A stretch of 64,000 bases of DNA from Spongilla lacustris (GCA_949361645.1 OX442431.1:238501-302500); one strand, 5' to 3'; positions 12,049-23,166 are shown, counted from the stretch's first letter. Numbers and translations: made by a program. The notes: generated from the letters alone by a model not told the origin.

Positions 12049-12845
12049 GTGCACACATACACACATGCACGCACACATGCACACACATGCACACACACAC
12101 ATACACACATGCACACACGTATATACATACATGACACACACATACACACATGCACACACACATGCACACACATACACACACATGCGCACATACACACATG
12201 CACACATACACACATGCGCACATATACACACCTACACACGTGACACACATGCACACATACACACACATGCACACATACACACACATGCACACATACACAC
12301 ATGTACACACACATACACACACACACACATGAACACATACACACATGCACACAAACACATGAACACATACACACATGCACACAAACATGTGCAGACATAC
12401 ACACAATGCACACTCATGCATCACAGACTCATGCTAATGCACACACATACACATATAAACACATACACATGTACACATAAGTACACACACAATGCATACA
12501 TGCACACACATGCACATGCATACACAGGCTCGTAGGCAGGAAGTCCGGCAGTGGGGAGCGTCGATTAATAGGACTGCAGGACTGTTGGGGAAGGGGGAGG
12601 GGGGGCCTCACATTGATACGAAAGTGGGGGGGTTGGGGGTCCCCTCGCAATAAGGAGATTGACCAACCCCCCTTGCTACAGGCCTACATACACACACATG
12701 GCACACATGCACATACACACACATGCATATTCACACACACGCATTCACACACACGCATTCACACACACAATGCACACATTAACACACATGCACATGTGTG
12801 TATGTGTGTGCATACATGTCCACACACATTCACACATACACAGAA
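12049..12845. repeat. (ACACATGC)n-type microsatellite, second array
   Basis: Same motif family as at 10216-11290, with an interruption of unrelated sequence at about 12531-12688. ORFs in it are spurious. Confidence 0.93.
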
Positions 12846-13841
12846 ATACTGTTGGACAGCAAATACACTCTGAGAGAAGTGCGCTTTTTTGCAATCGGAA
12901 CTACTCAAAAGTCCTGTACATGTATAGCTTTCCTCACATTTGGGCAACGTGTATTCACAATTGTAACATAAATATGTAAGGTCATGCTAAAAATATATTT
13001 CATTGCGCATGCGTGACCTTTAGGAACACGTTCTGTTATTTATGAACAGGTAAGTAAGTTCCGACTTTTTGGTAAGCTATTTGTTTTCTTCCAGCATTGA
13101 GCGATGCATTTGAGTAAGACGAGTTGAGCGCTTTGAAGAGAGTTCATCGAGAACAGCAGTTTGCGATCGGACCGGAATGCCTGTTTATACGGTCTAGCTA
13201 AGGAAAATACGGCTACTACCGCTCGCTGCGCTGCCTCACTATTGCATAAGGCATGTAAGTACCTTGTCGCGCTAAATAACGCCTTACCTTACAAAGGTCA
13301 TATGACACGCTCGCTCTAGCAAGCCTTCCAGGTAAGCTTAAGAATCGGTACGATTGACGCTGTTATTGTCACCGATCCGCTTAGCGAACATGACCATCAT
13401 CGGACTGAGGGCTGCACCCAAGATTCAATTAAAAAGGTTAGACATGTCTCATATTGGAACCTTTTTCTCCGTTTGTTTAGTGTCCGAAGCATGCAGAGAA
13501 ACACTCCAGGACTACGACTGACTACTCGATCGTCGTATAGGCCCTAAAGACATGTTTATAGTTTTGTTGTATGATTGTATTTATTGTCAACTTTTTATTA
13601 AAATCATCAACTGTTGTTGTATACTTTATGAAGATTAATTTACGTTGTATCATAAGATTACGGTGCATGTACGAACTATTGATACCTGTGTCAACACCCA
13701 TTAGAGTGTACTGGCTACACTTCAGGGGTGTTAGCTCTAACACCCCTGAGCGGTTACCACAACACTCCATGGGGTGTTATTCCTAAACAGGCGTACGAAC
13801 ACCCCTAAGGGTGTTGTGGCAACACCCTTTTTTTAACAGTG

Positions 13842-14336
13842 CATGGCTTCTTTGCACGCATGGTCCAATATTGATATATCCCATGCAAGCAGGCGGGTCG
13901 AAGGTGAGCGCGACACCAGTATTGTAACAATGAGCATGCATGCAGGCCTTATTCAATGGTGCATTGTACTTAGACGTCAAACGTGATATCATGCTCCAGA
14001 GTCCAGACATGCAATAACATTTACAACAATCCCCTGCATGCATGACTGCGTGCCAAACGTTGTCCTACTGATGTTTTCATCCCTGCAGAGCTAGCTGCGG
14101 GTACGGCTGGTCACTGCATGGGCATCGTCCCTCTGCAGATCTAGAGACTTCATGCATATGATACTTGACCACTGCGTGATCACCGCACCGAGATGCACAT
14201 ATCGCGATCGCATGCATCTTGCTGTTATTCAGTACAAGGAGAATAACGACGCGTTACTTGCTTTGTATTTATTTATTTTTAAAAATTATTTAATTTTTTT
14301 TCCTTCCAGCTGCATGGGAGCTGCATGGCTGCCTGT
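13842..14336. other. Interval without a supported gene
   Basis: Short unique sequence between two transposons, rich in gcatgcatg. No ORF with recognisable content. Confidence 0.5.
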
Positions 14337-17221
14337 CAGTGTTGCCGCGGTCCGAATGGGACCGACGGTCCGGACCGCAGTCCTCGCCATTTTTAGCTGG
14401 ACCGCGAGCCTCGGTCCTTATTATTTTCATTCACGGACGGTCACGGACGGTCACGATCCAAGCAGTACTGGACCGATGGTCTGACCGCGGTCCCCCTCGT
14501 ACCCACGCCTAAATACGCATGGCATGCACATGGCGTGCACGTGATCTATTGGTGCCCTGCTTTTAAAAAATATTTTGAGTGTGCGTATTATAGAACTAGG
14601 ATGAGTACCGATTCTTATGCCACCAGTAGTGCTAGTGAAAGTCAAGAACCCGAAATAGGAGGAGAGATGATGGTTGTAGAGGGTTCCTTTAAGTACAAAA
14701 GTTGATTATGGGAGCATTTTACTTGTGTTACATCCGGAAGTAAGCGTGAAAAGCACCCCCCAGCAAAGTGCCGCACTTGCGGAAAAGTCGTGAACCGCGC
14801 AGGAGGCAGTACAACAAAAATGAAGAATCACTTAATGCGCTATCATCCTGACATATGTTCAAGGTGGGTTCAATTACCTGTACAACATATGTATTACGTT
14901 TCTTATCACACTTGCTGACGCAGAGCCACATCGCAAGTTACCCCATTGCCTAAAGGTCCTATTGACCGTTTTTTCTTAAAGCCTAAGACAGGTATTTCGG
15001 AAGCTGAAACTGACAAACTCAATGACTTACTGATATTAAGCTTTGTATCTGCTATATTACCGACTTCTCTAGTGGACAATGCGCATTTTCGAGAATTTAT
15101 TCATTCACTTAATGATCCTATTCATTGCCACATCGTACCAAACTAACAAAAATGATTGATTCTAAATTTGCTGAAGTAAAACAGAAGGTATGCTACACAG
15201 TTCAGAATAGGTACCTGATTGAATTATTTATGTTGCTTCCTATTTGATTGCAGCTACAATCTCTCCTTGAGGAAGCATCCTCAGTTGCTATTACCACAGA
15301 TATTGCTGTCATAAAACATACTGGTGATTCTTATGTCACTGTAACAGGTCATTGGGTGACCAAAGAATGGAAACTCATGGCCGCTGTTCTGGGTGTTTAT
15401 ATCTGTGATAGTAAGCCTATTTTATTTTATGACCTTGTGCATACATTTCATTTTTATGACAGAATCCCATACCGGAGAAGAAATCTTTGATTTGGTGCAG
15501 TATGTAAAGAAGGATTTTGTTCTAGCAGATAGGCTGGATGCCATTACAACAGACAATGGAGCTAACTTTGTCAAAGCTGTAAGATTAATGATAGAACATG
15601 GGGTAGCTGAAGAGGACATTCGTTGTGCTTGTCATACTTTACAACTGTCGATCAAAAAATCCTTAGAGGTAAATGTGTGCATATAAGTACTTTGATCCAC
15701 TATTGTATCCTTTTTTAGTCTCCAAGACAATCACATCATTTAGTTGTAATGTTTCGTACTATTGTGAACCTGATAATGGATTCACCTATTCTCCTAAAGG
15801 CATTGCGTGACAAGCAAAATGACCCATCTCTTCATTTCAATTTTGAATTTGAAAGTACTGTTGAGGATATTGAGACTGATAATGATCAATTCATCACTGA
15901 GTACTTGCATTGGGGCAACACACGTAAGTTAACTTAGGATGTTGTAACGAGATGGAATTCCACTTACTTTATGTTAAAACGCATCATTGAGCTTGAAGAA
16001 CCAGTTAAGTTTGTGTTAATACAAGCAGGCAGGGCTGACTTGTCACCATCTGATGAACAGTGGGAAGTAGCAAAGCAGCTTTGTGCATTGCTTCGACCAT
16101 TTGCAGTAGTCAATGATATTCTTCAGGGAGAAAAATACCCTACTTTGGGCAGTGTGTCTCGGTATATATCATGGCTTTTGCAAGGTAAAAATTGACATGC
16201 ATTGTATGAAAATATTTATTCTTATGAATGCAGGACTCTCTCAAGATACTCCTCCTTGAGATTGGCATATGAAGCCCCTTTTGTGGTGTCAGCATGATCA
16301 TGTAATCCAGCAAGTACGCTCTGATATCTTGTCTGATATGCAAAACCGCTGGGATCCTTCTAATCCTGTGTATGTGATGGGCTCCCTAACCCACCCTGGG
16401 CACAAAAGCTTGTCTTGGTTAACTGCTGCTGACAAACAAGATGGAATTTCACAGTTACAAACAGAAATGAAGAATGTAGCACCTTCACTTGTATGTGATT
16501 TACTGAATATTGCTGTGGCAGAAACAGATGATGAGGTCCTTCATGGACAAAAGAAGACAAAGCTGTCAAGTGTGTTTGAGGAAGCAAAGTTACTTTTCAG
16601 TTTTGCTTTACCAACACCAACACAGCTATTTTCTAACACTGTTGATGATCGTGTTGATGAAGAACTAAAAAGGTACTTCAAAAATGAATGTTGAAATGTT
16701 ATGTATTATGATAACGTTGATTTGTACATGTAGGTATCTGGCAGTGCCAGAGTCAGATCATCTGACAGGATTGGACCCACTTAACTGGTGGTCTGTTAAT
16801 GCTACTAATTATCCCATTATATCAGTGCTTGCAAAAAAATACTTGGCCATCCCCGCTTCATCAGCTTCCTCTGAAAGGGTTTTTTCCACGGCCAAAAACA
16901 TAACCGACAAAAAAAGATGGCGCCTGCTTCCAGAAAGACTTCACAAGACCATTTTTTTACGCCACAATCAATACTTCTGGAAATAGCATTGTTTTTTCAG
17001 ACTTTGTGCTTTGTTGTATGTTTCATAATGTGTGTGTGTGTATGTCCATTTGCATTGGCTTCTTGGATTTATATTATCAGCATTGTGGACCGCGGTCCGA
17101 CCGACGGTCACGGTCCTGGATTGTTTGATTTGTGCACGGTCGCAGTCCGGTCACGGTCTGGCTACTTAGGTTTGACCGCGGTCCACGGTCCACTGAAAAG
17201 TAGTGGACCGCGGCAACACTG
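14337..17221 (+). mobile_element. hAT transposon with intact termini
   Basis: Perfect 17-bp terminal inverted repeats (CAGTGTTGCCGCGGTCC at 14337; complement ending at 17221). A tgcctgt duplication flanks it directly (14330-14336 and 17222-17228); an 8th base, C, matches if the first C of the element is counted. Many CGGTCC/GGACCG motifs sit inside both ends (14350-14480 and 17085-17210), as expected for transposase-binding subterminal repeats. The enclosed transposase gene is broken, so movement would need a transposase from elsewhere. Confidence 0.88.
14601..16986 (+). pseudogene. hAT transposase, broken
   Basis: An N-terminal BED zinc finger is visible near 14765-14855 (CxxC, then HLMRYH). 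An RNase H-like core with introns follows. The C-terminal hAT dimerisation block lies at 16770-16975 (YPIISVLAKKYLAIPASSAS, then SERVFSTAKN). Lesions seen are an in-frame TGA at 14703-14705 just before the LWEHF motif, a shift near 15120 (the expected frame continues as KLTKMIDSKF), and a TAG at 15934-15936 where the family has Gln before DVVTRWNST. Short introns are apparent, for example around 15190-15253. The family call is secure; activity is very unlikely. Confidence 0.85.
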
Positions 17222-17239
17222 TGCCTGTCTCCTGTACAC

Positions 17240-17829
17240 AGCTCCCCCATTAAACCGCTAGGTTGGCGCACTGGCTGGAGCAACGAGCTCCCGCGCCCGA
17301 ACCCGCTCGATATACTGACATGTATATAGGCCGCTTGGTAGCGTTCTATACTTGCCGGGGCCGCGAGCCCGCTGCTTGATACTGGTGCGGTGGCGATCGA
17401 CTGGAGCACTCCCGAGCCCCGTTGTCCGGTCCTGGGCATGGGGAACCGCTCCGACGAGCGCCCCTCTCGGCCCACCACCCGAATGCTTCCCACATGCATG
17501 CGCGAGATGATCGACTGAAGCACCGCGCTTCCAAGTCCGTTATAGGTATATACTAGGCTGCCGACGAGTGCCCCTTCTCAGCACACCACCCGAACGCTTA
17601 ATTCCCAGTTTGTAACTCCTAACATATACATGCGCCATGCATGCAGACGAGCGACTGAAGCACCGCGCTTCCGGGTCCGTTAAGTATATAGATGTACTAG
17701 GCTGGAGCTGCAAGCTCCCGAGCCAACGAGCGCCCCTTCTCGGCACACCGCCCGAACTCTTAACTCCCAATTCGTATAACTATACTGTCGTTAGCCCTAT
17801 ATACTAAGGCCGTTACACTAACATACATG
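17240..17829. repeat. Satellite, about 170-bp units, left block
   Basis: Units carry ctgaagcaccgcgcttcc, gagtccgttaagtatat, aggctggagctgcgagctcc, and cgagcgccccttctcggcac. The block continues at 22802-23166 after the retrotransposon. Joining the flanks rebuilds the unit junction ctaacatacatgcgcc found at 23052-23072, which shows that the retrotransposon split the satellite. Confidence 0.85.
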
Positions 17830-17986
17830 TGTAACAATGTAGTACTGTGCGCCTGCGCACGGAAATGCCCGCGTAATAATATTCATTAGGAACAGCTGCG
17901 GGGTTGCTTAGCTACGGAGTACGGCAATGTTGTAAGTGCATTTGTTGTGAAGTTACTATTAAAGTTGCCCGTTGACCCACGTAACA
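17830..17986 (+). repeat. 5' LTR (157 bp)
   Basis: TGTAACAATG...CCACGTAACA. It appears identical to the 3' LTR. Unusually short for the group. Confidence 0.95.
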
Positions 17987-17987
17987 A

Positions 17988-18006
17988 ATTGGTGTCAGAA
18001 GTGGGA
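17988..18006 (+). other. Primer-binding site
   Basis: Attggtgtcagaagtggga starts two bases after the LTR. TGG followed by a tRNA-3'-end complement is the expected arrangement for reverse-transcription priming. The tRNA species was not assigned. Confidence 0.75.
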
Positions 18007-18018
18007 TAGTCATACGAT

Positions 18019-18864
18019 ATGGCTGAGAAAGTGAACATTCCACTTCCGGATATTGCTTGCGAGGATTTCGAATCATCATGGATTCGTTTTGAGTTGGTTG
18101 CGGCTGCCAAAGAATGGAGTCAGGAAAAACAGGCACTAATCTTGCCGACGCTGCTGAGGGGCAAGCTAGTTGAGTGCTATATAGAGCTTGAAGCTGATAC
18201 GAAGAAGGCGGTGAAATGCGTAAAGGAAGAGCTGGTGAAGAGGCTAAGATTGTGTCGCGAGCCACTAGAGGCCGGGAAGCTATTCATGGCACGCTCACAA
18301 CTTGAAAAGGAGAGAGTCGCTGAATTCGCAATGCAGTTGAAGAAATTGTTCAAACAAGCGTATCCTGAAGAGCGCAGTACTTCCGGCATTCTTTTGCAAC
18401 GGTTTGTGTTGGGACTAAAGACTCCCATTAGCACGCAGCTATTATTACGAGGTAAGCCGGACACGTTCGAAAAGGCCATTGAGGCGGCTAGAGAAATTGA
18501 ACTTGTACTGGAGTTTGAGTCCAAACCAACGGAGCTGCATGCTAAGGTAAGTTCCGTGGAGGATTGCGACACAGGGTTGAAAGTAGCACTGAAAGAATTG
18601 ACAGAGCGATTGGGAAACATGGAGGCACAGTTGCAGAGTGTGGTGCAATCCTCAGTTGCTGCCGGTAGTTCCAAGACGAAGGCAGAGACGAGAGTAACGG
18701 AACAAGAGGCGGGGCGTCGTTATGCAAGCAACGACCATTGGCGAAAAAGCGGAAGAACGTGCTGTTTTCGATGCGGAGAGGAGGGACACATCAAAAGGTA
18801 CTGTCCTTTAAACTTCAACGGGCCTACCGGAAAGGTGAACGGCGGGAGGCCTGGGAACCAATGA
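18019..18864 (+). CDS. gag: Gag (capsid and nucleocapsid), Ty3/gypsy
   Basis: 281 residues, starting 32 bp after the left LTR. The middle is a retrotransposon gag-type capsid region (RSQLEKERVAEFAMQLKKLF and a QRFVLGLKTPI stretch). A single CCHC zinc knuckle (CFRCGEEGHIKRYC) lies near the C-terminus and would bind the element's RNA. The 3' end overlaps pol in the -1 frame for about 127 nt. Confidence 0.92.
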   Translation: MAEKVNIPLPDIACEDFESSWIRFELVAAAKEWSQEKQALILPTLLRGKLVECYIELEADTKKAVKCVKEELVKRLRLCREPLEAGKLFMARSQLEKERVAEFAMQLKKLFKQAYPEERSTSGILLQRFVLGLKTPISTQLLLRGKPDTFEKAIEAAREIELVLEFESKPTELHAKVSSVEDCDTGLKVALKELTERLGNMEAQLQSVVQSSVAAGSSKTKAETRVTEQEAGRRYASNDHWRKSGRTCCFRCGEEGHIKRYCPLNFNGPTGKVNGGRPGNQ

Positions 18865-21800
18865 ATGTTCACAAATCTACACAGCAGCCATTGATCTTTG
18901 GGTGTAATTCGTCTACTATGAATTCGTTGCTTTTTGCTGGTGGGAATGTGGGACAAAGATGTTTGCAAATACTACTGGACTCAGGCGCAGCTTTATCTGT
19001 GATTCGGAATGATGCATTGGACGATAGGAGCAGGAAATCGTTGACAGCTACTTCCAAAACGGCAATTGGTGCGAATGGCCTGCCTTTGAAAGTGATGGGT
19101 CAGGTGAATATTGACGTCTCTCTGGGAACTTTCCAAGCAGCTCATACGTTTATAGTTGTTAAGGATTTAACGTTTGAGTGCATACTGGGTGTTGACTTTC
19201 TTAGAAGCAACAAGGCTGTCATGGACTTTAGGACTAACACTCTTCACTTGGGAAATGAGTCGGTTATGGTCCCCACTCAGGAAGAAACCTCCAACAACAA
19301 CAAGAGTAGCATCACAGTACATGCTTTGGAGGACACAGAGATCCCGGGACGTTCCGTACGTGTGGTTGTTGCTACTTTAAAGGAGTTCTGTACTCAAGCA
19401 GAACTAGATGGGATGATAGAGCCTGCTGTCAAACTACCAAAACATCTTTGTGTGGCTCGCTCCTTAGGTCATGTGTCATCTGGTGGCTCCATCATGGTGC
19501 AGGTGATGAACGTGAGCCCTAGTGCAGTGAAGGTGTATGGAGGAGTTCAGTTGGGTGAGTTTGTGGCACAAAATGATTTACTTCTACTGGAAAACAGTAA
19601 TGTAGCAGCATCAGTTTCTGGTGACAACAAATCTGCTGGAGCGAAACTGAATTTGGATCGTCTGGAGGTTTCAGAAAAGGAGAAACAAGAATTGAGAAAT
19701 CTTCTAGATAGGTTTGGTGATTTGTTTGTCTCAGAGAATGGAGAACTGGGAAGAACTAGTGTAGTGAAGCACAGTATCACTACTTCTGGACGCCCAATCA
19801 GACAGCCTATGCGCCGCCAACCTGAAAGTTTGAAGAGGAATGTAAATGAAGAAGTAGAAAAGATGTTGTCAAAAGGAGTAATCCGAGCCAGCAGTAGCCC
19901 TTGGTCATCTCCTGTAGTGATGGTGAAAAAGAAGAATGGCTCATGGCGGTTCTGCATTGATTATCGACAGTTGAATGCTACTACACATCAGGATGCTTAC
20001 CCGCTTCCAAGAATTGATGTAACTTTGGAGTCGCTAGCAGGATCAGCACTTTTCACAACACTAGATCTTGCTTCTGGCTACTGGCAAGTAGAGATAGAGG
20101 AGGGTGACAAAGAGAAAACTGCATTCTCCACAGAAAAGGGTCTCTTTGAGTTCAATGTCATGCCTTTTGGACTCACAAATGCTCCCGCCACTTTCCAAAG
20201 GCTTATGGAGTGTGTCCTTGCTGGACTTACTGGGGAGCAATGTCTCATCTACATTGACGACATTATTGTTTTCAGTTCTACTTTTCAGGAGCATTTGGAT
20301 CGTTTGGAAAGGGTTTTTCTAAAGCTGCAAGATGCTGGGTTGAAACTTAGGTCTGAGAAATGCCACTTTGTACAGAAGGCTGTCAAGTACCTGGGACATG
20401 TAGTGTCAGCGGAAGGTATCTGTCCAGATCCAGCCAAAACTGAGGTTGTTGTCAGCTATCCGGTCCCAACAAGTGCAAAAGAAGTCAAGCAGTTTATGGG
20501 CCTCTGCAATTACTACAGAAGATTTGTGAGGGACTATTCAAAGATTGCTGCTCCCTTGTTTAAACTTCTGAGCAAAGAAAACGCTAAGTCTTTCTCTTGG
20601 AATTCAGCAAGTCAGGATGCTTTTGAGGAGTTGAAGTCAAGATTAGTCTCACCACCCATTTTGGCATATCCTGATTTTAAGCAACCATTCCTACTCCATA
20701 CGGATGCATCTGATGCTGCAATCGGGGCTGTTCTTAGCCAGGTTCAAGTGGGTACAGAACGTGTTATTGCGTATTGGAGCCGGAAGTTACAGAAGGCAGA
20801 GAGGAATTACTCAACTACAGAGAGAGAAGCATTGGCTGTGGTTGCTTCATTGAAGGAATTTTATCCTTATGTGTATGGCTTTCCATGCAAGTTGATCACA
20901 GATCATAATCCTCTAACAAGCCTCAAAGGGATTAAGGATGTTGGAGGACGCCTGACAAGGTGGCTGCTTTTCCTTCAGCAATTCAACTTAGAATTCCAGT
21001 ACAAGCCAGGAAGGTTACATACAAATGCTGACACCTTGTCGCGGATTCCATCAAGGGATGACACAGTGGCTGCCATTGAAGAGCTCATCTCAGAGGATAC
21101 ACTTCATACATTTCTGAAGGCACAAGAAGAAGACTCTGCATTGGGTAAAGTGATCGAAGCCTTGAAGAATGGGACTGCTTTTCCTTCTAGTACAGTGCCA
21201 GGGTTGAAAAAGACATTTCTTCAAGATGGGCTACTGTGCCGCAAGTTTAGGGCATCATGTTCAGAGGCAGTGCGTACACAGCTGGTGGTCCCTAAAGGTC
21301 ATGTGAAGATCATTTTGGAGAAATTGCACAATGAGTCAGGTCATTTGGGTGTTCAGAGGACAACCGAGAAAGTGAAGGAGCGCTTCTATTGGCCTGGATA
21401 TGAGGTGGACATTCAGAATTGGGTTCAAGAATGTCAACAATGTCAAAAGCGTAATCCACCTCAACCTCATCCTCTGGCACCTCTTGGATCGATCAAGTGT
21501 ACTTATCCATTTGATGTGATAAGTTGGGACATAATGGGGCCTCTTCCTCTGTCCACTAAAGGGAACAAGTACATTTTAGTTATTACTGATCTGTTCAGTA
21601 AATGGGTTGAAGCTTTTCCATTGGCAGTGACTGATTCAGAGACTCTGGCATCTGTACTGATGGATGAAGTTGTGTGCAGGTATGGTGTGCCTCGTTCACT
21701 GCACAGTGATCAAGGTGCTAACCTGAACAGCCAGGTAATATTTGCTCTGTGCAAACGGTTGGGAATCAACAAGACAAGAACCACAGCATACCATCCTCAA

Positions 21801-22607
21801 GGAAATGGACAGGTGGAACGCTTCAACAGGACTTTGGAAGCCATTTTGTCCAAAGTGGTAGCGGAAAACCAAAGGGATTGGGATTGTCATATCCCAAAGG
21901 CACTGTTCGCGTATAGGACGGCTTTCCATGAGTCTAGTGGTTACTCTCCATTTCGAGTCAACTTTGGACGCTCTCCACTTCTACCAATTGACATTGCCGT
22001 CGGTCAATTGAATGTTCAGGAATACGGAGAGGGGGGAGAGCCGACGGTACCTCAGTATGTGGAGACATTGAACAAATCTCTCCGCAAGATCTTCAGTGAT
22101 GTGAAGGAACAACTGGCTTCAGCTCATGATCGAAGCAAGAAGCAATATGACAAGGGTGTAAGTGGAGAGAAGTTCACAGTAGGTGATCAGGTGTGGCTGT
22201 TTGTACCTGCAGTAAAACAGGGAAGGACCAAAAAACTGGCTTCTCTTTGGCGGGGACCTTATACTGTGATTGACCGTATAAATGGTGCATTAAATTACCG
22301 CATCCAGCTAGTGGGCTCCACGAAAACGGTTGTTGTCCATTGTAATAGATTGAAACGATGTTACGGCCTACCTAAAGAAGGAAAAGGACAAAACCGCAGA
22401 GCTAACCCAGTTCCAAAGCAAACAGATGAGGCGTCTCGACCGTCAAAACCCAAAGAAAATCTTGCTTTTGAAGATTATGCAGTGCATGCAGAATCTGGAT
22501 GCTGTGTAGATTCAGATGATGAGCCTGACGCAGACAACGTACAAATGGCACGTCCCCAGAGAAATCGAAGACCCCCTGATCGCTATGGGATTTATGTTGA
22601 ACACTAA
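18738..22607 (+). CDS. pol: Pol polyprotein (protease, RT, RNase H, integrase)
   Basis: The open frame spans 18738-22607. Translation most likely enters it by -1 frameshift near 18813 rather than from its own ATG. Aspartic protease: LLDSGAALSVI near residue 79. Reverse transcriptase: YIDDIIVF with catalytic Asp pair, near residue 510. RNase H: LHTDASDAAIGAVL near residue 655. Integrase: an HHCC zinc region (HNESGH...CQQCQKR), then Asp in SWDIMGPLP, Asp in HSDQGANL and Glu in GQVERFNRTLE. A GPY/F-type module (LWRGPYTVIDRINGALNYRI) lies at the C-terminus. No chromodomain was recognised. The copy looks able to encode all enzymes. Confidence 0.95.
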   Translation: MAKKRKNVLFSMRRGGTHQKVLSFKLQRAYRKGERREAWEPMNVHKSTQQPLIFGCNSSTMNSLLFAGGNVGQRCLQILLDSGAALSVIRNDALDDRSRKSLTATSKTAIGANGLPLKVMGQVNIDVSLGTFQAAHTFIVVKDLTFECILGVDFLRSNKAVMDFRTNTLHLGNESVMVPTQEETSNNNKSSITVHALEDTEIPGRSVRVVVATLKEFCTQAELDGMIEPAVKLPKHLCVARSLGHVSSGGSIMVQVMNVSPSAVKVYGGVQLGEFVAQNDLLLLENSNVAASVSGDNKSAGAKLNLDRLEVSEKEKQELRNLLDRFGDLFVSENGELGRTSVVKHSITTSGRPIRQPMRRQPESLKRNVNEEVEKMLSKGVIRASSSPWSSPVVMVKKKNGSWRFCIDYRQLNATTHQDAYPLPRIDVTLESLAGSALFTTLDLASGYWQVEIEEGDKEKTAFSTEKGLFEFNVMPFGLTNAPATFQRLMECVLAGLTGEQCLIYIDDIIVFSSTFQEHLDRLERVFLKLQDAGLKLRSEKCHFVQKAVKYLGHVVSAEGICPDPAKTEVVVSYPVPTSAKEVKQFMGLCNYYRRFVRDYSKIAAPLFKLLSKENAKSFSWNSASQDAFEELKSRLVSPPILAYPDFKQPFLLHTDASDAAIGAVLSQVQVGTERVIAYWSRKLQKAERNYSTTEREALAVVASLKEFYPYVYGFPCKLITDHNPLTSLKGIKDVGGRLTRWLLFLQQFNLEFQYKPGRLHTNADTLSRIPSRDDTVAAIEELISEDTLHTFLKAQEEDSALGKVIEALKNGTAFPSSTVPGLKKTFLQDGLLCRKFRASCSEAVRTQLVVPKGHVKIILEKLHNESGHLGVQRTTEKVKERFYWPGYEVDIQNWVQECQQCQKRNPPQPHPLAPLGSIKCTYPFDVISWDIMGPLPLSTKGNKYILVITDLFSKWVEAFPLAVTDSETLASVLMDEVVCRYGVPRSLHSDQGANLNSQVIFALCKRLGINKTRTTAYHPQGNGQVERFNRTLEAILSKVVAENQRDWDCHIPKALFAYRTAFHESSGYSPFRVNFGRSPLLPIDIAVGQLNVQEYGEGGEPTVPQYVETLNKSLRKIFSDVKEQLASAHDRSKKQYDKGVSGEKFTVGDQVWLFVPAVKQGRTKKLASLWRGPYTVIDRINGALNYRIQLVGSTKTVVVHCNRLKRCYGLPKEGKGQNRRANPVPKQTDEASRPSKPKENLAFEDYAVHAESGCCVDSDDEPDADNVQMARPQRNRRPPDRYGIYVEH
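18807..18872 (+). promoter_or_regulatory. Probable -1 ribosomal frameshift signal (gag to pol)
   Basis: TTTAAAC at 18807-18813 is read T TTA AAC in the gag frame, the canonical X XXY YYZ layout. Five bases later a 7-bp stem can form (18819-18825 with 18847-18853, one G-U). Loop bases 18835-18840 (gtgaac) are complementary to 18867-18872 (gttcac), giving a possible H-type pseudoknot. The gag and pol frames overlap here as required. Structure was paired by hand, not folded. Confidence 0.8.
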
Positions 22608-22631
22608 GATCTTGCAAGGATGCAAGAAACT

Positions 22632-22643
22632 AGGAGGGGAGTA
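22632..22643 (+). other. Polypurine tract
   Basis: Aggaggggagta lies directly before the 3' LTR, the expected plus-strand primer site. Confidence 0.8.
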
Positions 22644-22644
22644 T

Positions 22645-22801
22645 TGTAACAATGTAGTACTGTGCGCCTGCGCACGGAAATGCCCGCGTAATAATATTCA
22701 TTAGGAACAGCTGCGGGGTTGCTTAGCTACGGAGTACGGCAATGTTGTAAGTGCATTTGTTGTGAAGTTACTATTAAAGTTGCCCGTTGACCCACGTAAC
22801 A
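22645..22801 (+). repeat. 3' LTR (157 bp)
   Basis: No difference from the 5' LTR was found by eye. Confidence 0.95.
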
Positions 22802-23166
22802 CATGCGCCAGATGAGCGAGTTAAGCACCGCGCTTCCTAATCCGTTAAGTATATAGCTGTACTAGGCTGGAGCTGCGAGCTCCCGAGCCAACGAGCACCC
22901 CTTCTCGACGCGCCGTTAGCCACTGAAGCACCGCGCTTCCGAGTCCGTTAAGTATATCCATGCATGTACTAGACTGGAGCTGCTAGCTCCCGAGCCGACG
23001 AGCGCCCCTTCTCGGCACATCACCCGAACTCAGTTCGTAACTACTGTCGTTAGCCCTACTAACATACATGCGCCAGATGAACGACTGAAGCACCGCGCTT
23101 CCGAGTCCGTTACTAGGCTGGAGCTACGCACTCCCGAGTCCCGTGCATGGTCACCGCACACTATAG
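22802..23166. repeat. Satellite, about 170-bp units, right block
   Basis: Continuation of 17240-17829, with the same ctgaagcaccgcgcttcc and gagctgcNagctcccgagcc blocks. The next TIR element follows at 23174. Confidence 0.8.

Larger units (their letters stand above)
9183..13841. mobile_element. 4.7-kb TIR element with GGGTGTT subterminal repeats
   Basis: The left end CACTGTTAAAAAAA (9183-9196) is matched by a perfect 14-bp inverse at 13828-13841. Both ends carry clusters of (G)GGGTGTT or its complement: about nine between 9205 and 9400, and several between 13695 and 13826. Such clusters are usual transposase-binding sites. The interior is mostly CA-type microsatellite plus unassigned sequence. 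No transposase was recognised, so it is probably non-autonomous. No clear target duplication was found. Confidence 0.6.
17830..22801 (+). mobile_element. Ty3/gypsy LTR retrotransposon, apparently intact
   Basis: Two 157-bp LTRs that look identical by eye (17830-17986 and 22645-22801) begin TGT and end ACA. Left and right flanks share catg (17826-17829 and 22802-22805), a probable 4-bp target duplication. Order: LTR, primer-binding site, gag, overlapping pol (protease, RT, RNase H, integrase), polypurine tract, LTR. Both ORFs are full length with no lesion seen, and no envelope gene is present. Identical LTRs point to a recent insertion. Confidence 0.95.
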
